Below the pieces are notes generated by a model. That model was not told the DNA's origin and ran no database searches. It worked only from the letters and a program-made list of their open reading frames with translations. Shown here piece after piece: positions 35,082 through 49,221 of a DNA stretch of 64,000 nucleotides; the stretch's first letter is position 1, and each line of letters begins with the position of its first letter. This stretch comes from Latrodectus hesperus (lineage: Eukaryota > Arthropoda > Arachnida > Araneae > Theridiidae). The DNA lies in assembly GCA_037975125.1 (NCBI GenBank), contig CM075852.1, forward strand, positions 4,042,214-4,106,213. The letters are read 5' to 3'. The position numbers were made by a program, and so were the translations under genes.

Positions 35082-37354
35082 AAATTTAAATTCATATAGT
35101 CCCTTTTATATAAAGTCTAAGTTTCTAAAATTTGTCACAAATCTTTTATTATTAAAATATATTTCGTAAAAAACCACCTAGTTTTTGTAAATTAATGTAG
35201 CTCAAAGGTACATTTTCCTTACAAAGTTTGGTATAATTTACCTAGTTTTACATTTTTTAAATAAAACAGCTTATATTTTTTAATAAAATTTACTTAATTT
35301 TGACTCCTATATTTTACTCGTCAGCAAAATTGTTAACATAATAACAACATCAACAGTAAATTTCCAAAATTTTTAAGTCAGTATAAATATTTTATATCAA
35401 TTTTTTAGTTTACTAATATTACTATTTACATTATGTTAAATAGTTGTATTATAAAAATATATAAATTTAGATAATAAATAAAAAAATTATAAGGAAGTTT
35501 ATCGAAATATTTTAATAATACTGCGATGTACACACTTCAGTAAAAGTTAATAAATGTATTGGCATTACTTCTACATAATTCACTTGTATAAATGATTATT
35601 ATAATATAGTAATTGTGTTTCATAATATATACTTAAATCGAAAAAAATAAGTGTGAATAAAATTAATAATTCCCAATATCATCTATGACTTATTTTCAAT
35701 AATAATAGCATTGTTTTTAAATACTAAAAACCAAGAATAAAAATAATCAAATTTATTTTGTCTCTTAATATTTCTCACTATATTTTAGAGTTTTACTTAA
35801 AGATTATATGCGAGGTTTCGATTATTAATTTATTAATTGCTTTTTTAAAATAAGACTGCCTAATTTTGTATTATGCTCTTTATAGCAGGGAATACATTTA
35901 GAAATATATTTGAGTAAAATCGCTCTTAATTTTGAATAAACCCATCCTCTGCGGCAGAGTCACTTCATTTAAATTTTCAATACTTAAAAGAAATTCCTCG
36001 TTAAATCCCAGTTTGTCAGGCAATACTCTAATTTTTGAGCCTTTGACTAACATCTTCATTTAATATTTCAAGGTTGTTGTTTCATAATTACAAGTTTGTA
36101 AAGCTGAGTGCCTATTTCAGATGCGCTTACATTGTTGAAACGACGTTGAATATACTCTCATATTTGTATAGCTGTACTTGTAAATTTCCAAATATTGGTT
36201 TATAATTACATATTCTCATAAAAATGTTTTTAAAACATGAAATGCCCTAATATTTTGTAGATTTCTCTAGCTATGTGTTGCTTGGATCACTTATCAAATA
36301 TTCTATTGATGACTTATAATCAATCATATTCATTTTTTTACAAACCATAAATTAATTTATTTTCTCTTACTATTATAAAATTTTATTTAAGATCCAATTG
36401 AGAAACGAATGATTCTTTTAAAATTGTAAGGTGATTGTCAAAAAAATTAGACTGTTTCTTAACAAAATATATTGAATTTAGAAATTTATTTGCTTAGTAA
36501 ATATAAAATAATTTTAATATTTACTATATTCTTACAATAAATATCATGACATCACTTATTTTAAATAACAGTAAAATAAATTAATAATTTCAATAATAGT
36601 TTTTAAAATTTCGCATGTTCTTTTTAATAAGTAAAGCACGCAGTGATAAATCAAAACATATAAGCATTCTAAATTACAAGATAAATATGAAAAAAAATAT
36701 TAATTTTCGTAAACTCTTTTTTGCTTTACAATCAATAAATGAAGTATTTTCCTTACATAACGGAAATGAGCTACCAAATGCGTCAAATCACTTACCAAAC
36801 ATTATTTTCTGTTTGACAAAAATATTTTCCCTACTTCTTCATAAATATTTTATTTATTCATTGGAAATATGTAAAAACTAAATACATCACATCACAGTAA
36901 AAATCATTGCAGTTCCCGCATATTTTTGAGAAGTGACTGATTGATTTATTGGAAAAATATTCCATGTTTGTGGTGCACAGTGCTTTCACATCGATAAAAT
37001 GTAGAACTTTCGTATTTATGCAATTTGATTTAAAAAGTATATAAAATCTTTGATGCTTGAATATTTTATGAGTTTTTTTTTACTTTTTTACGCAAATTTG
37101 AATATGGATGCATAAAAAATTTAAATTTCTATATTTTATCTGTAGTTGGACATAATGAGATAAATTTTTGTCGGATAATAGATTGATTTGCATTTTTAAA
37201 TTTGTGATAAAAATGTTTTACTTTTTGTATTTATAAGTAAAAATGTAAGAACTTATAACGGTATTGATATTTTTAAACATGATAATAAGAACTTTAACAT
37301 AAAGATTTTTTTTTAATGCCCGAGTACTAAGATTTCCATTTTCCAGCACAAGTA

Positions 37355-37622
37355 GAGGAAGTAATATAAACTTATATAGTGGGGAACAAAAAGGGAATTT
37401 GCCATCATTACCCGGAACGTGGGTGGACCATCGTAATTGAGAAGCAAAGATCGATCAGAAAATCCAGAAATTTGCCTGCTATCCACAGAGGAATCATTTT
37501 ACATGGAAGACATTGCGACCAATACATTTTTAAATGTTCCAGAGGGTCTTTTGTTGAGCCGGGATTTGAATTCAATACATTCTGATAAAGAAAAATAACG
37601 TCATAACCAACCAGGCTACCAC
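37355..37622 (-). repeat. Degenerate tRNA-derived SINE
   Basis: The minus-strand head is TGAGCGTGGTAGCCTGGTTG, with a weak B-box AATTCAAATCCCGG near 37560-37573. It lies just upstream of another SINE in the same orientation. The body is divergent, and assignment to family B is by head only. Confidence 0.5.
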
Positions 37623-37682
37623 GCTCATTTTAACATAAAGATATAATAAAAAATTAATGTTTTTATATAACATATAAATAAT

Positions 37683-37906
37683 AATGCCCGGCAAATCTTA
37701 GGCTTTGCCTTATTCAGATCTATAATGGGCGAAGTCATGACGTCTCATACAGTGGGGCACACAGTGGGTGTCCCCTCTTTGCCCCAAAAGTGAAGTGATA
37801 AAGAAAGACAAACGCAGAGAGAGAAAGATACGTCCATATCCGAACCAGTATTCAAACCCGGGACCTACTGGTTCGAAGTTTTTGACGATAACCTCTCAAA
37901 CATTGT
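37683..37906 (-). repeat. tRNA-derived SINE (family B)
   Basis: The minus strand contains GGGTTTGAATACTGG (B-box, about 37848-37862), then GATATGGACGTATCTTTCTC and CCCACTGTGTGCCCCACTGT, and ends at GCCGGGCATTA. These blocks match the copy at 24026-24253 in order and spacing. TTATTATA-like sequence follows the 3' end. Confidence 0.8.
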
Positions 37907-40900
37907 CGCACATATAAATTATAAGATTCATGGATTAGAAAATGATAAATTTTATAGAGTTGATAGATTAGATAGATTGGAAATAATTCTAAGTTTCATA
38001 AAAATGTTAAAAAAATAATATATAATTTATGTTACAAAATGATAACATTATTTTAAATACACTTTTTCTAATGCATAAGTATCTTACAGTATATATGCGA
38101 AAAGGCTTATATTGTAACTCTTAAATTTTGCCCTTGAATTCTCAACTAAAAAATAGCAATCATACGTTTTTAACCATTTTTTTCTTGTTAAAATTTAAAC
38201 ATTTATAGTCACAAAACTATTTACCTTTACTCTATTAATAATTGCTGCACCCAATTCATTTAGTAAAAAATAAAATGCTTTTAAGTTACGTACTTTAAAA
38301 AATAAGGTTGTATTTCATCAGAATTCTAAAAAATATAATCAATTATATAATTTTTTCAATGTGTACTTTATATCTTTTGTTCTATGTTTTCAATATATGT
38401 TTATTTTAAAACATTTTATATGAGAATTTACATATTCATTATTATTATATATTTTTTAAATTTTGTGTTTACATTGAGTAAATAGCGAGAACAGGACATG
38501 AACGTAAATAAAATTTTTTTTTTCAAGTTTATACCATACTTATCATGGATCACGAATTTCGATTTTTTGTTAGTTTTCTGGCATCAGCTGTCATATTCTG
38601 TTTTTTTAGACTGTTGACATAAAAATGATTTTAAGAATTCAGGAAGATTAACCGGAAATATCATAAAGTTTCTGTGATATTTGGTATAAAATTTCTAAGC
38701 TTCTTGAGTCCTTTTATACTCCTATGCTGATTCTGTAATACATTTAACAATATATACTAATTTTATAAAATCCAAAAATTTAGAGTATTTGATGTTTATA
38801 TTATATTAACCTGAGTACTTAAATTTATAATGTTTACTTATAAGTGTGTGTTGTGATATTCTGAATTAAATGAAATTAAATCAATATATATATTTGCGCT
38901 AACATAGCATGGAAATGCAATCTTGAATTTAAATTAAACAAATCTATTTAATGTAATTAAAACTTTAAAAATTAAATATAGCTTATATGGTATAAATAAT
39001 CCCACATAATTTGCTGTATATGTATGTGGTGTATACAGGAAAAAATAATGATTTCATGATTAAGGAATCATATACTTCAGTTTCAAATATCATTGGGTAT
39101 TATTGCAATCAATTGTCAGTTAACAGTCTGATAAATATAGTTTAGCATATTATTAGCTTTAAATGTTATCTAACAAACGTTTCAATTATTATAAATTGGT
39201 TTTTAGAATTGTTAATAAAATATGGTAAGTGGACTCCTAATTTTATAAGTCTTAATCTCATACAATGTATTTAAGATTAGTACCAAAATAATATCTTCTA
39301 TAGGTAGAAATCATGTGGTAATTGTGAATTTCATTTTTCACTTATCAAATAAAATTGGTATTAAAAATTATTTTCTATGATATGCAATTTTTTTAATAAA
39401 TTGTAAAACTGAAAAATATTAGATATTTTTTAAAATATCTGGTTTTCACAACACGTTGTTCGATAGCCCATCTATTGAAAAAAATCACTCTAAATATTTT
39501 TAATATTTTCTGCATATTAATGCTTTCGGTAAGAATTTTTCATAGACAGTATGTTGCATTTATGTCTTACAAGAAGAAAACTTAAAAAATTCAGTGTGAA
39601 CAACCTTATATTTAATTATCAATCAAACTTTATTATATATGGATACCAAAACAAGGAAAGCAAAATAAAAAAAATCGTAAATATTCCATTAGCATACCTA
39701 TTCTTTTAAAAAGTTTTACGTTTTCGGAATCTCCTAAAAATAACATAGACATTTTATATTTACATTTAAAGAAAAATTAAATAATTATCACTCATTAACA
39801 AAATTCATTTAAACGCCAATGTTTATTTCTGTTTAAAATTACTTAGCAAGCGCGTAAGTGATCAACTGCGTAAGTATAATGTATTAGAACGCGTTTTTTT
39901 CAATGAAACAAAGTTAATTTTGCCATATTTGACTCTTTTTTCCCGTGAGAGATTTGTGACTTGCTTTTATCAAATAAAATTTTCATTACACAATATTTTT
40001 TTCCGCAACTAGCTTTAGATCTTTAGCATTTAGCTTAGCTAATTTTTGCACAAAAAGTATCCAATTAGAATATATTATATTTTAAGAAAAATCTTCAGCC
40101 ATTAAAATCCCCATATCTTCATTATATTATTTTCACATCTCCCTAGAAGCGTGGTATTTCTTCAACATCATAAAACGGGGGTGATAAATGAAAAATACCC
40201 ATATATGCTTACAATATCATACAAAATGTATTTTGTTTGCCAAAAATAAGTAATGGTTTTCATCTGTTAGACAATTTTAATTTCAGTTATTAATAAATTA
40301 AGATCAAATTCTTTTATCCCTTGACTTGTAACTCATTACGTATGAGGTCGAAAGATTTTTCCGTATCTCCTGCCCATGCTCTCATAAGTGTCCGGTAAAT
40401 TGAGGGTCTGAGGAAATTGTTTAATAAAATATCATAGAAATGTTTGGTATAATGACTTAGCGAGTTAAGAGAAATATTTAATAAGCCTCTCATAATTGTT
40501 TGAAAATTACTTTCCAAGTGATATTACAGAAATCTAATGACACAGAATTTATTAATTCTCAAGGTATGATCATATAAGAATTTTTTTTTTAACTTTGATG
40601 TTGATTTTTTATGCCAATCAGCGAATCGAAGCAACTGCAAATAAAATTAGTCCTGGATGTCTTATGGGTTTCTTATAAGTATGTATTTTGTCATCCGAAT
40701 GTAAATAGTTTTTTAAGTAAAATTCTATCAAATAATTTAATTTTATGACATTGGATTAACCTAAAAAATTGATTTACTAAAATATACTTCTATATTGCTT
40801 CAATTGTACTTCTAGTGTGTATTGGTTTTTTATCTGATATTAATTGTTCAGTATTGTCTAGAAAATAGTAAAGCCGTATGAAAAAAGTAAATTCAGTTTG

Positions 40901-40959
40901 CTTTGTACTAATGTGAACTGATGGTATCTCTTCAGTTTATTTTCGAATCAACCCATTTT
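37907..40959. other. AT-rich intergenic DNA; one weak open frame
   Basis: AT-rich. A minus-strand open frame at 40314-40517 has more ordinary codon composition than its surroundings but begins at a non-ATG codon, has a stop just upstream and matches no family I know. I do not call it a gene. Confidence 0.4.
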
Positions 40960-41440
40960 GCTCAAGCTGGGGATTAAGGGTGATTTTCCATGACTTAACT
41001 CATTTAACTTAACGGCGAAACTTTCCAGAGAACTAAAATCTCATTTTCTTTGGTTCAAAGCATCGTCTCTATTAAAAACTAATATAAACGATCGAATTCT
41101 TTTCCGAGCAACGAGAGGATAATATACAGAAATACGAAACAGATGATACGATTTTCTGTGTGGAGATCAAAGTGAAATTTCCGTGATGAGAATGAGAAGG
41201 AATTTCTCTCCAGAAAAAAATCTAGCAAACTACTTTTTCGGAAATAAAAATTCGAAAGAATAAGTGTGGTCTAAGTTCTAAAAAGAAGTAAAAATAAAAA
41301 AAAAATTCTCCGCGCTGTAAAAGTTAATTAACTGAATAGCCTGAGTTGAAGTTCGTAAAAGTGCTATCTTTTTTTATTCTATCTTCATACTTTTTCACTT
41401 TCTTTCGTTCACCAGAGTTCCAGTAAATTTTCTGAGCCGC
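40960..41440. other. Higher-GC island, candidate conserved noncoding element
   Basis: Low-homopolymer, less AT-biased sequence of about 480 bp without an open frame. It is one of several such islands within 10 kb of the candidate exon at 48.9 kb. Confidence 0.35.
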
Positions 41441-42700
41441 CTCATATAATTGATATGGTTACAATTCGCAAGAAATAAAAATCTTTTCTTGAATGAATAC
41501 TTCCTTTGCAATGAGATATCTTGTGAACTATTCTTTTAATAGAATTTTAAGCTGAGTAGAATTTAAAGAACGTAATTTCACAAATTTTAATGCAAGCATC
41601 TTTATCTGCTGTGTTTTACGAGTGATTGAAATAAAAATGGAATAATATAATTATTTTTAAACTTTTAGAGCCTTTTTTGCAATGATAAAGATTACTTTTC
41701 GATAAATATAAAATCTTACAAAACATATATTATTTATCTTTAAAGTTTTTCGATATTGAAATGCTTAGGCAACTAAAATGTTTGAAAAAATCTCCGAATT
41801 ACTCAGTATGGTTTATCAAATTTAGTTTAATATGCATATTTATGATGCATTTTAAATGAATATTTTCATATTTAACTAATTTTATTAGTGTCTTCTTATA
41901 CATATGCTTCAATAATTAATAAATATATGAATGCAATTACAATTTTTACTAACTAATTATTCAAATATATTTTTGGAGTGAAAAATATCATATCCATATA
42001 TTTTTTTAAAATTTTTTTTTTTAAATATAACATTTATTATTTGCTACACTAAGAATTATTATATAGTTCTAACAGCTGTATATAAAAGTTAATATTCTAG
42101 TAGAAATATTTGCTTACATTTTTATCAAAATTCAACTATTTTTATTATTTATTAGTTATAAGAAAATTAAAGGTTTTCCATAACGAAAGTAAAAATAAAA
42201 TAAAAAAATTACGTGTCAAACATTTTTTATATATATTCACTTTCTGCATTATTTCAAATTAAAATTGCTTAAATTTAAACCCAAATACAATTAAATCACG
42301 TAATTTTTAACTATAATTAACATAAAATATGTAGTTAATGTAGTTTTTGCTTGAATAAAAGCGTGCAGTGTGTAATGCTCTTTTACGAATCTTTTACGAA
42401 TTTAACGATAGTCTATAGTTTAGGCATGGAACATATAACAATATTTACTTATCTGTTTCTTTTGTTTATTCCTATTAATTTTGCAAAAAAATCGCAAGTT
42501 CTAGCTCATGGTATTTAATTTATTTAGAATTACCGAAACGATTTTACGGTCTTACACTCTGCTGAAAAATAAAGCTTTATCTTAATCATTTCAGAATAAT
42601 TCATTGTTATATCTATTAACATTTCCTCTTTTGTATATCAAATGTAATTATAAATAGATTAAAGAAATGGTAGACGACGCTAGAACTACTTTATGAAGTA
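41441..42700. other. AT-rich intergenic DNA, nothing recognised
   Basis: No supported feature. Confidence 0.45.
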
Positions 42701-43303
42701 CAGTAATCCCTCATACAACACGGTATATTAGTTTCGCGTTATAAGAAAACGCTTTGTATGAGAATTCTCGAAAAACGCGCATGTATGAACTTGTATGCGT
42801 TTGCATTATGTTCAACTGATTCACGTTCAACTTTTCTCTTTAAAGAGGTTTTAAATCGAATATTAAGGAAAAACTATGTTATGAACAAAATGAGTGCGTC
42901 TTATAAAAATCAAATGAAAAATATTTAAAAAAATAAATTATACAAATGTAACTAAAAATGAGTTAATTTCAAATAAATAAAATAATTCCAAAAATTGTTT
43001 TATTACATGTTTATTCGCTGTAGCAGGTCTCTGAAATAACGTTCCTCCGAAATCTTTTTTTAGCAGAATGTTCAAAGATCAATAATATAATTTAATTTAA
43101 TTTATAATACAATTGAAACATAATGAGCAAACATACCCAAAACTGCTTCTGAACTGTACAAATCTTTACAAATTTCGCAGTACAGAAACATAACGTGGAT
43201 AATCAATGTATTAAGTGAGGGAAAACGCGTGTTATACGGAAGTCATGAAATCGAATAATATGAAAACGTGTTATTAGAGTACTGTGTTATTGGGGGATTA
43301 CTG
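42701..43303. mobile_element. MITE, pogo/Tigger-like ends, TA target duplication
   Basis: The ends are CAGTAATCCCTCATACAACA (left) and the inverse of CAGTAATCCCCCAATAACAC (right), flanked by TA at 42699-42700 and 43304-43305. The CAGT...CCCTCR start followed by CG-containing 'TTTCGCGTTATA' resembles the termini of pogo/Tigger DNA transposons. At 603 bp with no open frame, it is a non-autonomous derivative. A motif like GAAAAACGCG near the left end and AAAACGCGTGTTATACGG near the right suggest subterminal binding sites in both halves. Confidence 0.75.
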
Positions 43304-43401
43304 TATAATATATCCTTGTTTATTTTAACAATATTAAATTCTTATATAATTTATCATTTGCTTAAGTTTCAATTTTTACTGCATGTATGCATAAATACTT
43401 A

Positions 43402-44269
<868 letters not shown>

Positions 44270-44560
44270 TTTGTCATCTATTCATGTTTGAAATATTACG
44301 CCAGAATTGAGAGAATCCCTCCGTGAAATACTTCTTTGCTTCCAAAAGCCGCCAGCTGCTCGTCCAAGATAATGAGAGCCCGTGTATTGTTTCTTTCAGG
44401 TCAGGTGACGCATAAATCATGCTGGTCGTTGTAACAACCAGAAACTCCTGCCCACCCTATAAGTTTCCGAAAACCAACTCGATATATCGTGAGAAGTTAT
44501 TGATGATTTTTTTCCTTCCCTATACAAGAGTTGAAAGGACATCTTAAAAATTCATGAAAG
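44270..44560. other. Higher-GC island, candidate conserved noncoding element
   Basis: About 290 bp near balanced composition, including GCCGCCAGCTGCTCGTCC with an E-box CAGCTG and, later, CTGGTCGTTGTAACAACCAG, which contains the inverted pair GTTGT/ACAAC. No frame is open across it. Confidence 0.4.
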
Positions 44561-47500
44561 TTGTTGCTGGTTCTGTTGTTTCTTTTTAATTGGCATAGCA
44601 ATGCTTGTTTCGGTTGGAAAAAAATAATAATTAAAGAAATCATTTAAATGGAAAAATTAACAAATTTATGTTATTTCATTAATTAATAGACTTTAAAACA
44701 AATGTTTGTGCTGAATATGAAACACTGCAAATATCAATAAATTGAGTATTTATAAACCATTAAAAAACGAATATAATGTATGGAAATCTTTACATTAGAC
44801 CTTTCTTTCATCGATAAAATTAAATTTGGTCGTAAAATACTTTGTATAATTGGCAATAAAATTAAGAATAATTGGCAAAATATTTAAAATAATTTAATTT
44901 AATATTGGAAATTAATGACTTATTATTTTCTATTTAATTCATAAGAGTTAACATTTTTAACTAACAAGCTAGGTAGCTTCGTCTAGACGTGTTGGAACAT
45001 GCTGTTAAATGATATAGGAAAACGCACGTTGGGTCTATGAGGCTTGGTCAGCTATTTTTTTAATAATACCACGATTTTCTTATATCTTTTAATATATACA
45101 ATATGAATGATATCAAAGCTGAGATTATGAAAACTTTAAATGCATTTTCTATTAAAGATCAGATATATTCATTGGAAAAAAATAAGTATAAAAATTATTA
45201 ATAACTTATTCACAGATTTTTGTGAATATAAGTGTCGTGTTGTGCTCTGTTCACAACAGAAATATTTATTGAAATTATTACAATATATTGAAGAATTTTT
45301 CTTCTTTATTGATTTAAATAACATGGCATATTGATAAATATTTTAACTTTTCTTGCTAGCTCACTTGCTTTATTTAATGAAGTATGTTTTATTAGTTTTG
45401 TATCAAATTTTGAGATGAGTGCGTGGTTCTATTTTGAAAATATTCTTTTAAGACTTTCGAAGCAAGTACTCTTAAAATCTTTGGTGTTGTTTAGCTTTTA
45501 GATGGACAGAAAATATCAAAGCCTGTTCTATTCTAACTAAATGATTTATTTAACATCACTATGTGAAAATTTGTTAGGTCCTCAAAAGTAGAAAAGACCG
45601 ATCAACGCTTTAATCTGTTATTGAAATTTCTTTCTTTCACACCATCTCTCAAAATATTGAGACTATAATTTCTGTATATATTTGTTTGTACAGATTACTA
45701 TGATTTTCCAAATATCGCTCATCTACAATTCCCGCAAATCTACTTTCGAGCAGGCATTTTTTGTGTCATATGTTAAATCGTAATTTTAGATTAGTATTAT
45801 TGGAAAGAAAGTTTTGCCTGTAAGAGACATTTCATGATTTTTAATTTTATTCTATTTTCTGCTCTGTGTTGTCTTTGCTTCTGCATTACCTTCTGCTCTG
45901 TCTTGTAAAAACATTTGTTACAAAAAGTCCTCACTTTTCCTAAAGTACGAATTATTTTGAGATTCCTCAACTTCTTGAGTAGGAAAATGTTTGTTCATTG
46001 ATATTTCCCTTATCATTTACCCTCTTTTATAGATTCTGTATCACCATTTCATATCCTCTTCGTACAACATGTATTACATCACTTTAGCTACGAAACTTAA
46101 AAATAAAGCAAAAATCTAAATACACCAGCAATTGCGCCGAACCTAAGATACATAATATCAAAAAATATTAACAAAAAGAAAATTCCGAAACGTAGAAACT
46201 ACCACTGTTAGAAAATAGTTCGTCATGAATACATCTACTGGAGTTCAAGAATATTGCACAAGGAATACATTCCTATTCTGTGTTTAAAGAACTATCAAAC
46301 TAGGTTAAAAAAAAGGTATATTAAATGATTTTTCAATTTATAATACTTGCCAAACATAGTAAAATTGTTTTTACTTTCTTTTTTAGTGTTTTGAATAGAA
46401 TATTTTGAAATGAATAGCGTAAGATATAATCGAAATTTTGAAAAGTCGTATTTATTAACATTTCAGTATATTCGATACAATTGATGGAAACATAAGGCAT
46501 AATGTTTGCATAATTTAAAAATAAATATATTTCAACAAATTATATGCAAATAAATATTTGGCGATATAAACAAAGAGTAAAATTAATAAATTTTAAATAA
46601 AATACGAATACATTTGTTTAACAATCTATTAATGATATTAAATTATAACACACTTTTTCTACGAACACGTTGCAAGATATAATCATGTAAAATGTGTATG
46701 TTTCAAGATTTATATATTTATTAATGAAAATTTTTCAGAAACTTGTTTTTCACATGAAATGCAGTAAAAATTTACTATTTAAAACTATCTGTGAAATTAT
46801 TAACAAAATCCTTAATTCTGTTGAATTTTTTTGAAACTCTAGTCAATGTATGCCTATCCATTTAAAAAAATTAAAACTCTACATATTCAATTAAATTCTT
46901 ACTTTATGAAATACATTATGTCTAGTGATATGTCTGGAAATCTTTTCGTTACGTGAATCACTTTGTTTTTTTTTTTTTAAATTCAAGTTTAAATAAATAG
47001 CTTTATTTGTAAAATAAATAATTTTCAAAATAAAGGTACTTATTTAAACAATTTTATTTAAACTATTTATAGAAAGCTATTTATATAAACTGTTTTATAT
47101 AAAGCTATTTATTTATTTAATTCACATTGTTTTTGTTTTGTAGTGTTTCTTAAAAATATATCTCTATGACATTGCTCTTACGAAAATTAGAAATGTTTAA
47201 TTATAGCCTATAATTACATAAAATGTTATAATATTTGTAATATAGCAGCATATCTCTGATAGAAATTTATTTACAGAAAGATATTTAATACAAATTACTA
47301 GCTTCTCACTGTTAATTAAAAATATCTTCATAGTTTTAAATGTTATATTTTTCTAAGGCTCTATTATAAAATGATTATACAGTTTAATAAAAATCTAATC
47401 AGACACCTTCACCACAAATAAAATCTAATTTTAGCATCGAAAAAATCCATTTTATTTCTACAATATTTGCTACTAACATTTGATTCTAGAAAATTTAGAT

Positions 47501-47599
47501 TCACTTGAATAGCAACCAAGAGTAAAATTAATGTCTTTATCAGTCATGAAATCTAAAAAATCAATTTCAATTTGTCAGTCATAAAAGTCAACAAATCAA
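44561..47599. other. AT-rich intergenic DNA, nothing recognised
   Basis: No gene signature. The stretch 44970-45055 has a weak dispersed-repeat resemblance to 24815-24850. Around 46970-47110 there are near-repeats of AAAGCTATTTAT. Confidence 0.4.
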
Positions 47600-47890
47600 T
47601 TTCAATAAGCTACAAGCCCTGCTGAAGTAAGAGGCATACGGAAGGTTAAAAGTAACAAAGGAAGTAACTAACATCCATTCGGAAACTCAAGCATTTGTTT
47701 AGGAGTGAGCAGAGAATAAGAAAAAGCTCAGAGTTAAGAAAAGAAAAAGTAACAGGAAACGAAGAAAAAGAGGAAAGCAACAAGGAAAACTCCAGCTAAT
47801 TGTTTGGTCAGCGATCTTCAATGCCACGGGAGACACTGAATGTTACCTCCGGTTCACGGGATCCGCTTAATGATCCTATGATTAGGTTTT
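47600..47890. other. Purine-rich, higher-GC island
   Basis: A strongly purine-rich plus strand (AGAAAAAG-type) runs into GCCACGGGAGACACTGAATG and CCTCCGGTTCACGGGATCCG. No open frame of note. It lies about 1 kb from the candidate exon, so it could be part of the same transcription unit or a regulatory element. Confidence 0.35.
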
Positions 47891-48912
47891 ATTAACATGC
47901 ACTTTTATTTGGTGTCATTCAACCATTCAAATTTTCTAGAACTCTGCCGTAAAATAGGTTTTTTTATGTACAATTCTCGAATTAGGAAAATAACTTTTTT
48001 AGAAAATTAGGAAGATACTTTTTTAAGTTTTTGCTTCATTACACAGGTGCTATTTCCTATTATATGGATTACACGCACAATTGATTCACATATAATTGTA
48101 GCATGGAAGACTTTTTTACAGGAAAATTTTTTTCTATCTATATATGTTAGGGATATTTATCACACTGCTATTCAATGTAACTCAGTACTCATTGTGATGT
48201 AATTCATAAGAAATGTTTTAACAAACTGCTTAATTACAAGGACATAAGACTGCATAGACAAACTTGTGACGCAAATTAACATTAAAAAACAAAATCGTGT
48301 GATTTTACGATATCACACTGAAGTTTTGAATCACATTACCATTTAGATATATAAAATAAAAATTTTCTTTATAACAAATATTACATTGTATTATTTTTAA
48401 TAAGTTAAGACAAATCAAACATTAAATAAAGCTCAAAATTTTTTACAGAGGTATCATTTGGACTATTTGATCTTAGGAATTTATAAAGTACTTTTAAACA
48501 GAAATACACACAGGAACATTTATTTTGATAAAATTATACACCCACGATAAATGTGTCTTTGAATGAAATTGCAAATTTAAGTCTTTAATTTTAGCATTGT
48601 GCTTCTTCTTTTATCAGAAATACATCAATCACGATATATTCACACATGCAGGATATTTTATTCTATTATGGTCCCTTTTATATTTGAGCGCTTGTGTCTG
48701 TCCAGATCTACAGGTTAAAGTAGATATTAAACTGTAAGAAATGACTATGCAGGAGATGGAAATTGAAATTACCAACTTAGAATTAAAAATTATGATGAAT
48801 AAAGTCAAAAAATTAATGGCAGTTGTTCAATTAATTTTAGATTAAAGATTGTTTGAAACTTCCAGACTTGATAATTTTCTGGAAACAATTTACATAAATA
48901 TTTTATTATTCA
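47891..48912. other. AT-rich intergenic DNA downstream of the candidate exon
   Basis: Nothing recognised. Confidence 0.4.
48896..48912 (-). promoter_or_regulatory. Possible polyadenylation signal after the candidate exon
   Basis: The minus strand reads TGAATAATAAAATATTT directly after the stop codon and includes AATAAA. In AT-rich DNA this hexamer is common, so support is weak. Confidence 0.25.
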
Positions 48913-49208
48913 TTAAGGACTCCAGACAATCTCAAAACGCTTCCCGTTAAGATCAGCTAAGTGAAGCATCATTTGCCACGGACAGTGATTAGGAGGGTGA
49001 CCACGTATGCTCCCTCCTTGGGTTGCTGAAGATCTGCGGGATGAAAACGAGTCCACGCTCATCGAGACGTCCAAAGTACTTCTGCTGGTGTGAAAAGGAT
49101 ATGGAGAAGAAGATGCCAGCTCAGGTGTGACCTCGTCACCTGACCATGGTACAAAATGACGAGGCAATGTTGTTGAGCGAGTATTCCAAACCCGTTGACC
49201 TGAAGGTG
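48913..49208 (-). CDS. Candidate 3'-terminal coding exon of an unidentified host gene
   Basis: A minus-strand frame is open from about 49221 to the TAA at 48913-48915. It is near balanced GC amid AT-rich DNA, the strongest coding-like contrast in the window. No ATG begins it. A plausible 3' splice site, CACCTTCAG, lies just before 49199, so I read it as an internal start of a last exon of about 95 codons (boundary approximate). The product is serine-rich (SSSPYPF, DSFSSRRSSATQ) and ends in a less disordered segment, HCPWQMMLHLADLNGK then RFEIVWSP. The serine/arginine-rich part looks like a disordered or phosphorylatable cytoplasmic tail. AATAAA follows about 10 bp after the stop and could be a polyadenylation signal. 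I do not recognise the family. It could instead be a conserved retro-fragment. Confidence 0.45.
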
Positions 49209-49221
49209 CGCAGTACGCGTC

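Larger units (their letters stand above)
29323..37354. other. 8-kb AT-rich desert, nothing coding
   Basis: Very AT-rich throughout with only short fortuitous open frames. It has minor internal repeats at 30832-30965 and 34998-35081. A less biased patch at 31860-32070 has no recognisable product. Confidence 0.5.

Noticed and set aside
40314..40517. Minus-strand 67-codon open frame with ordinary-looking protein
   Set aside because: It has no ATG start, a stop just upstream, no clear splice acceptor and no recognised family. Not enough to call a gene.
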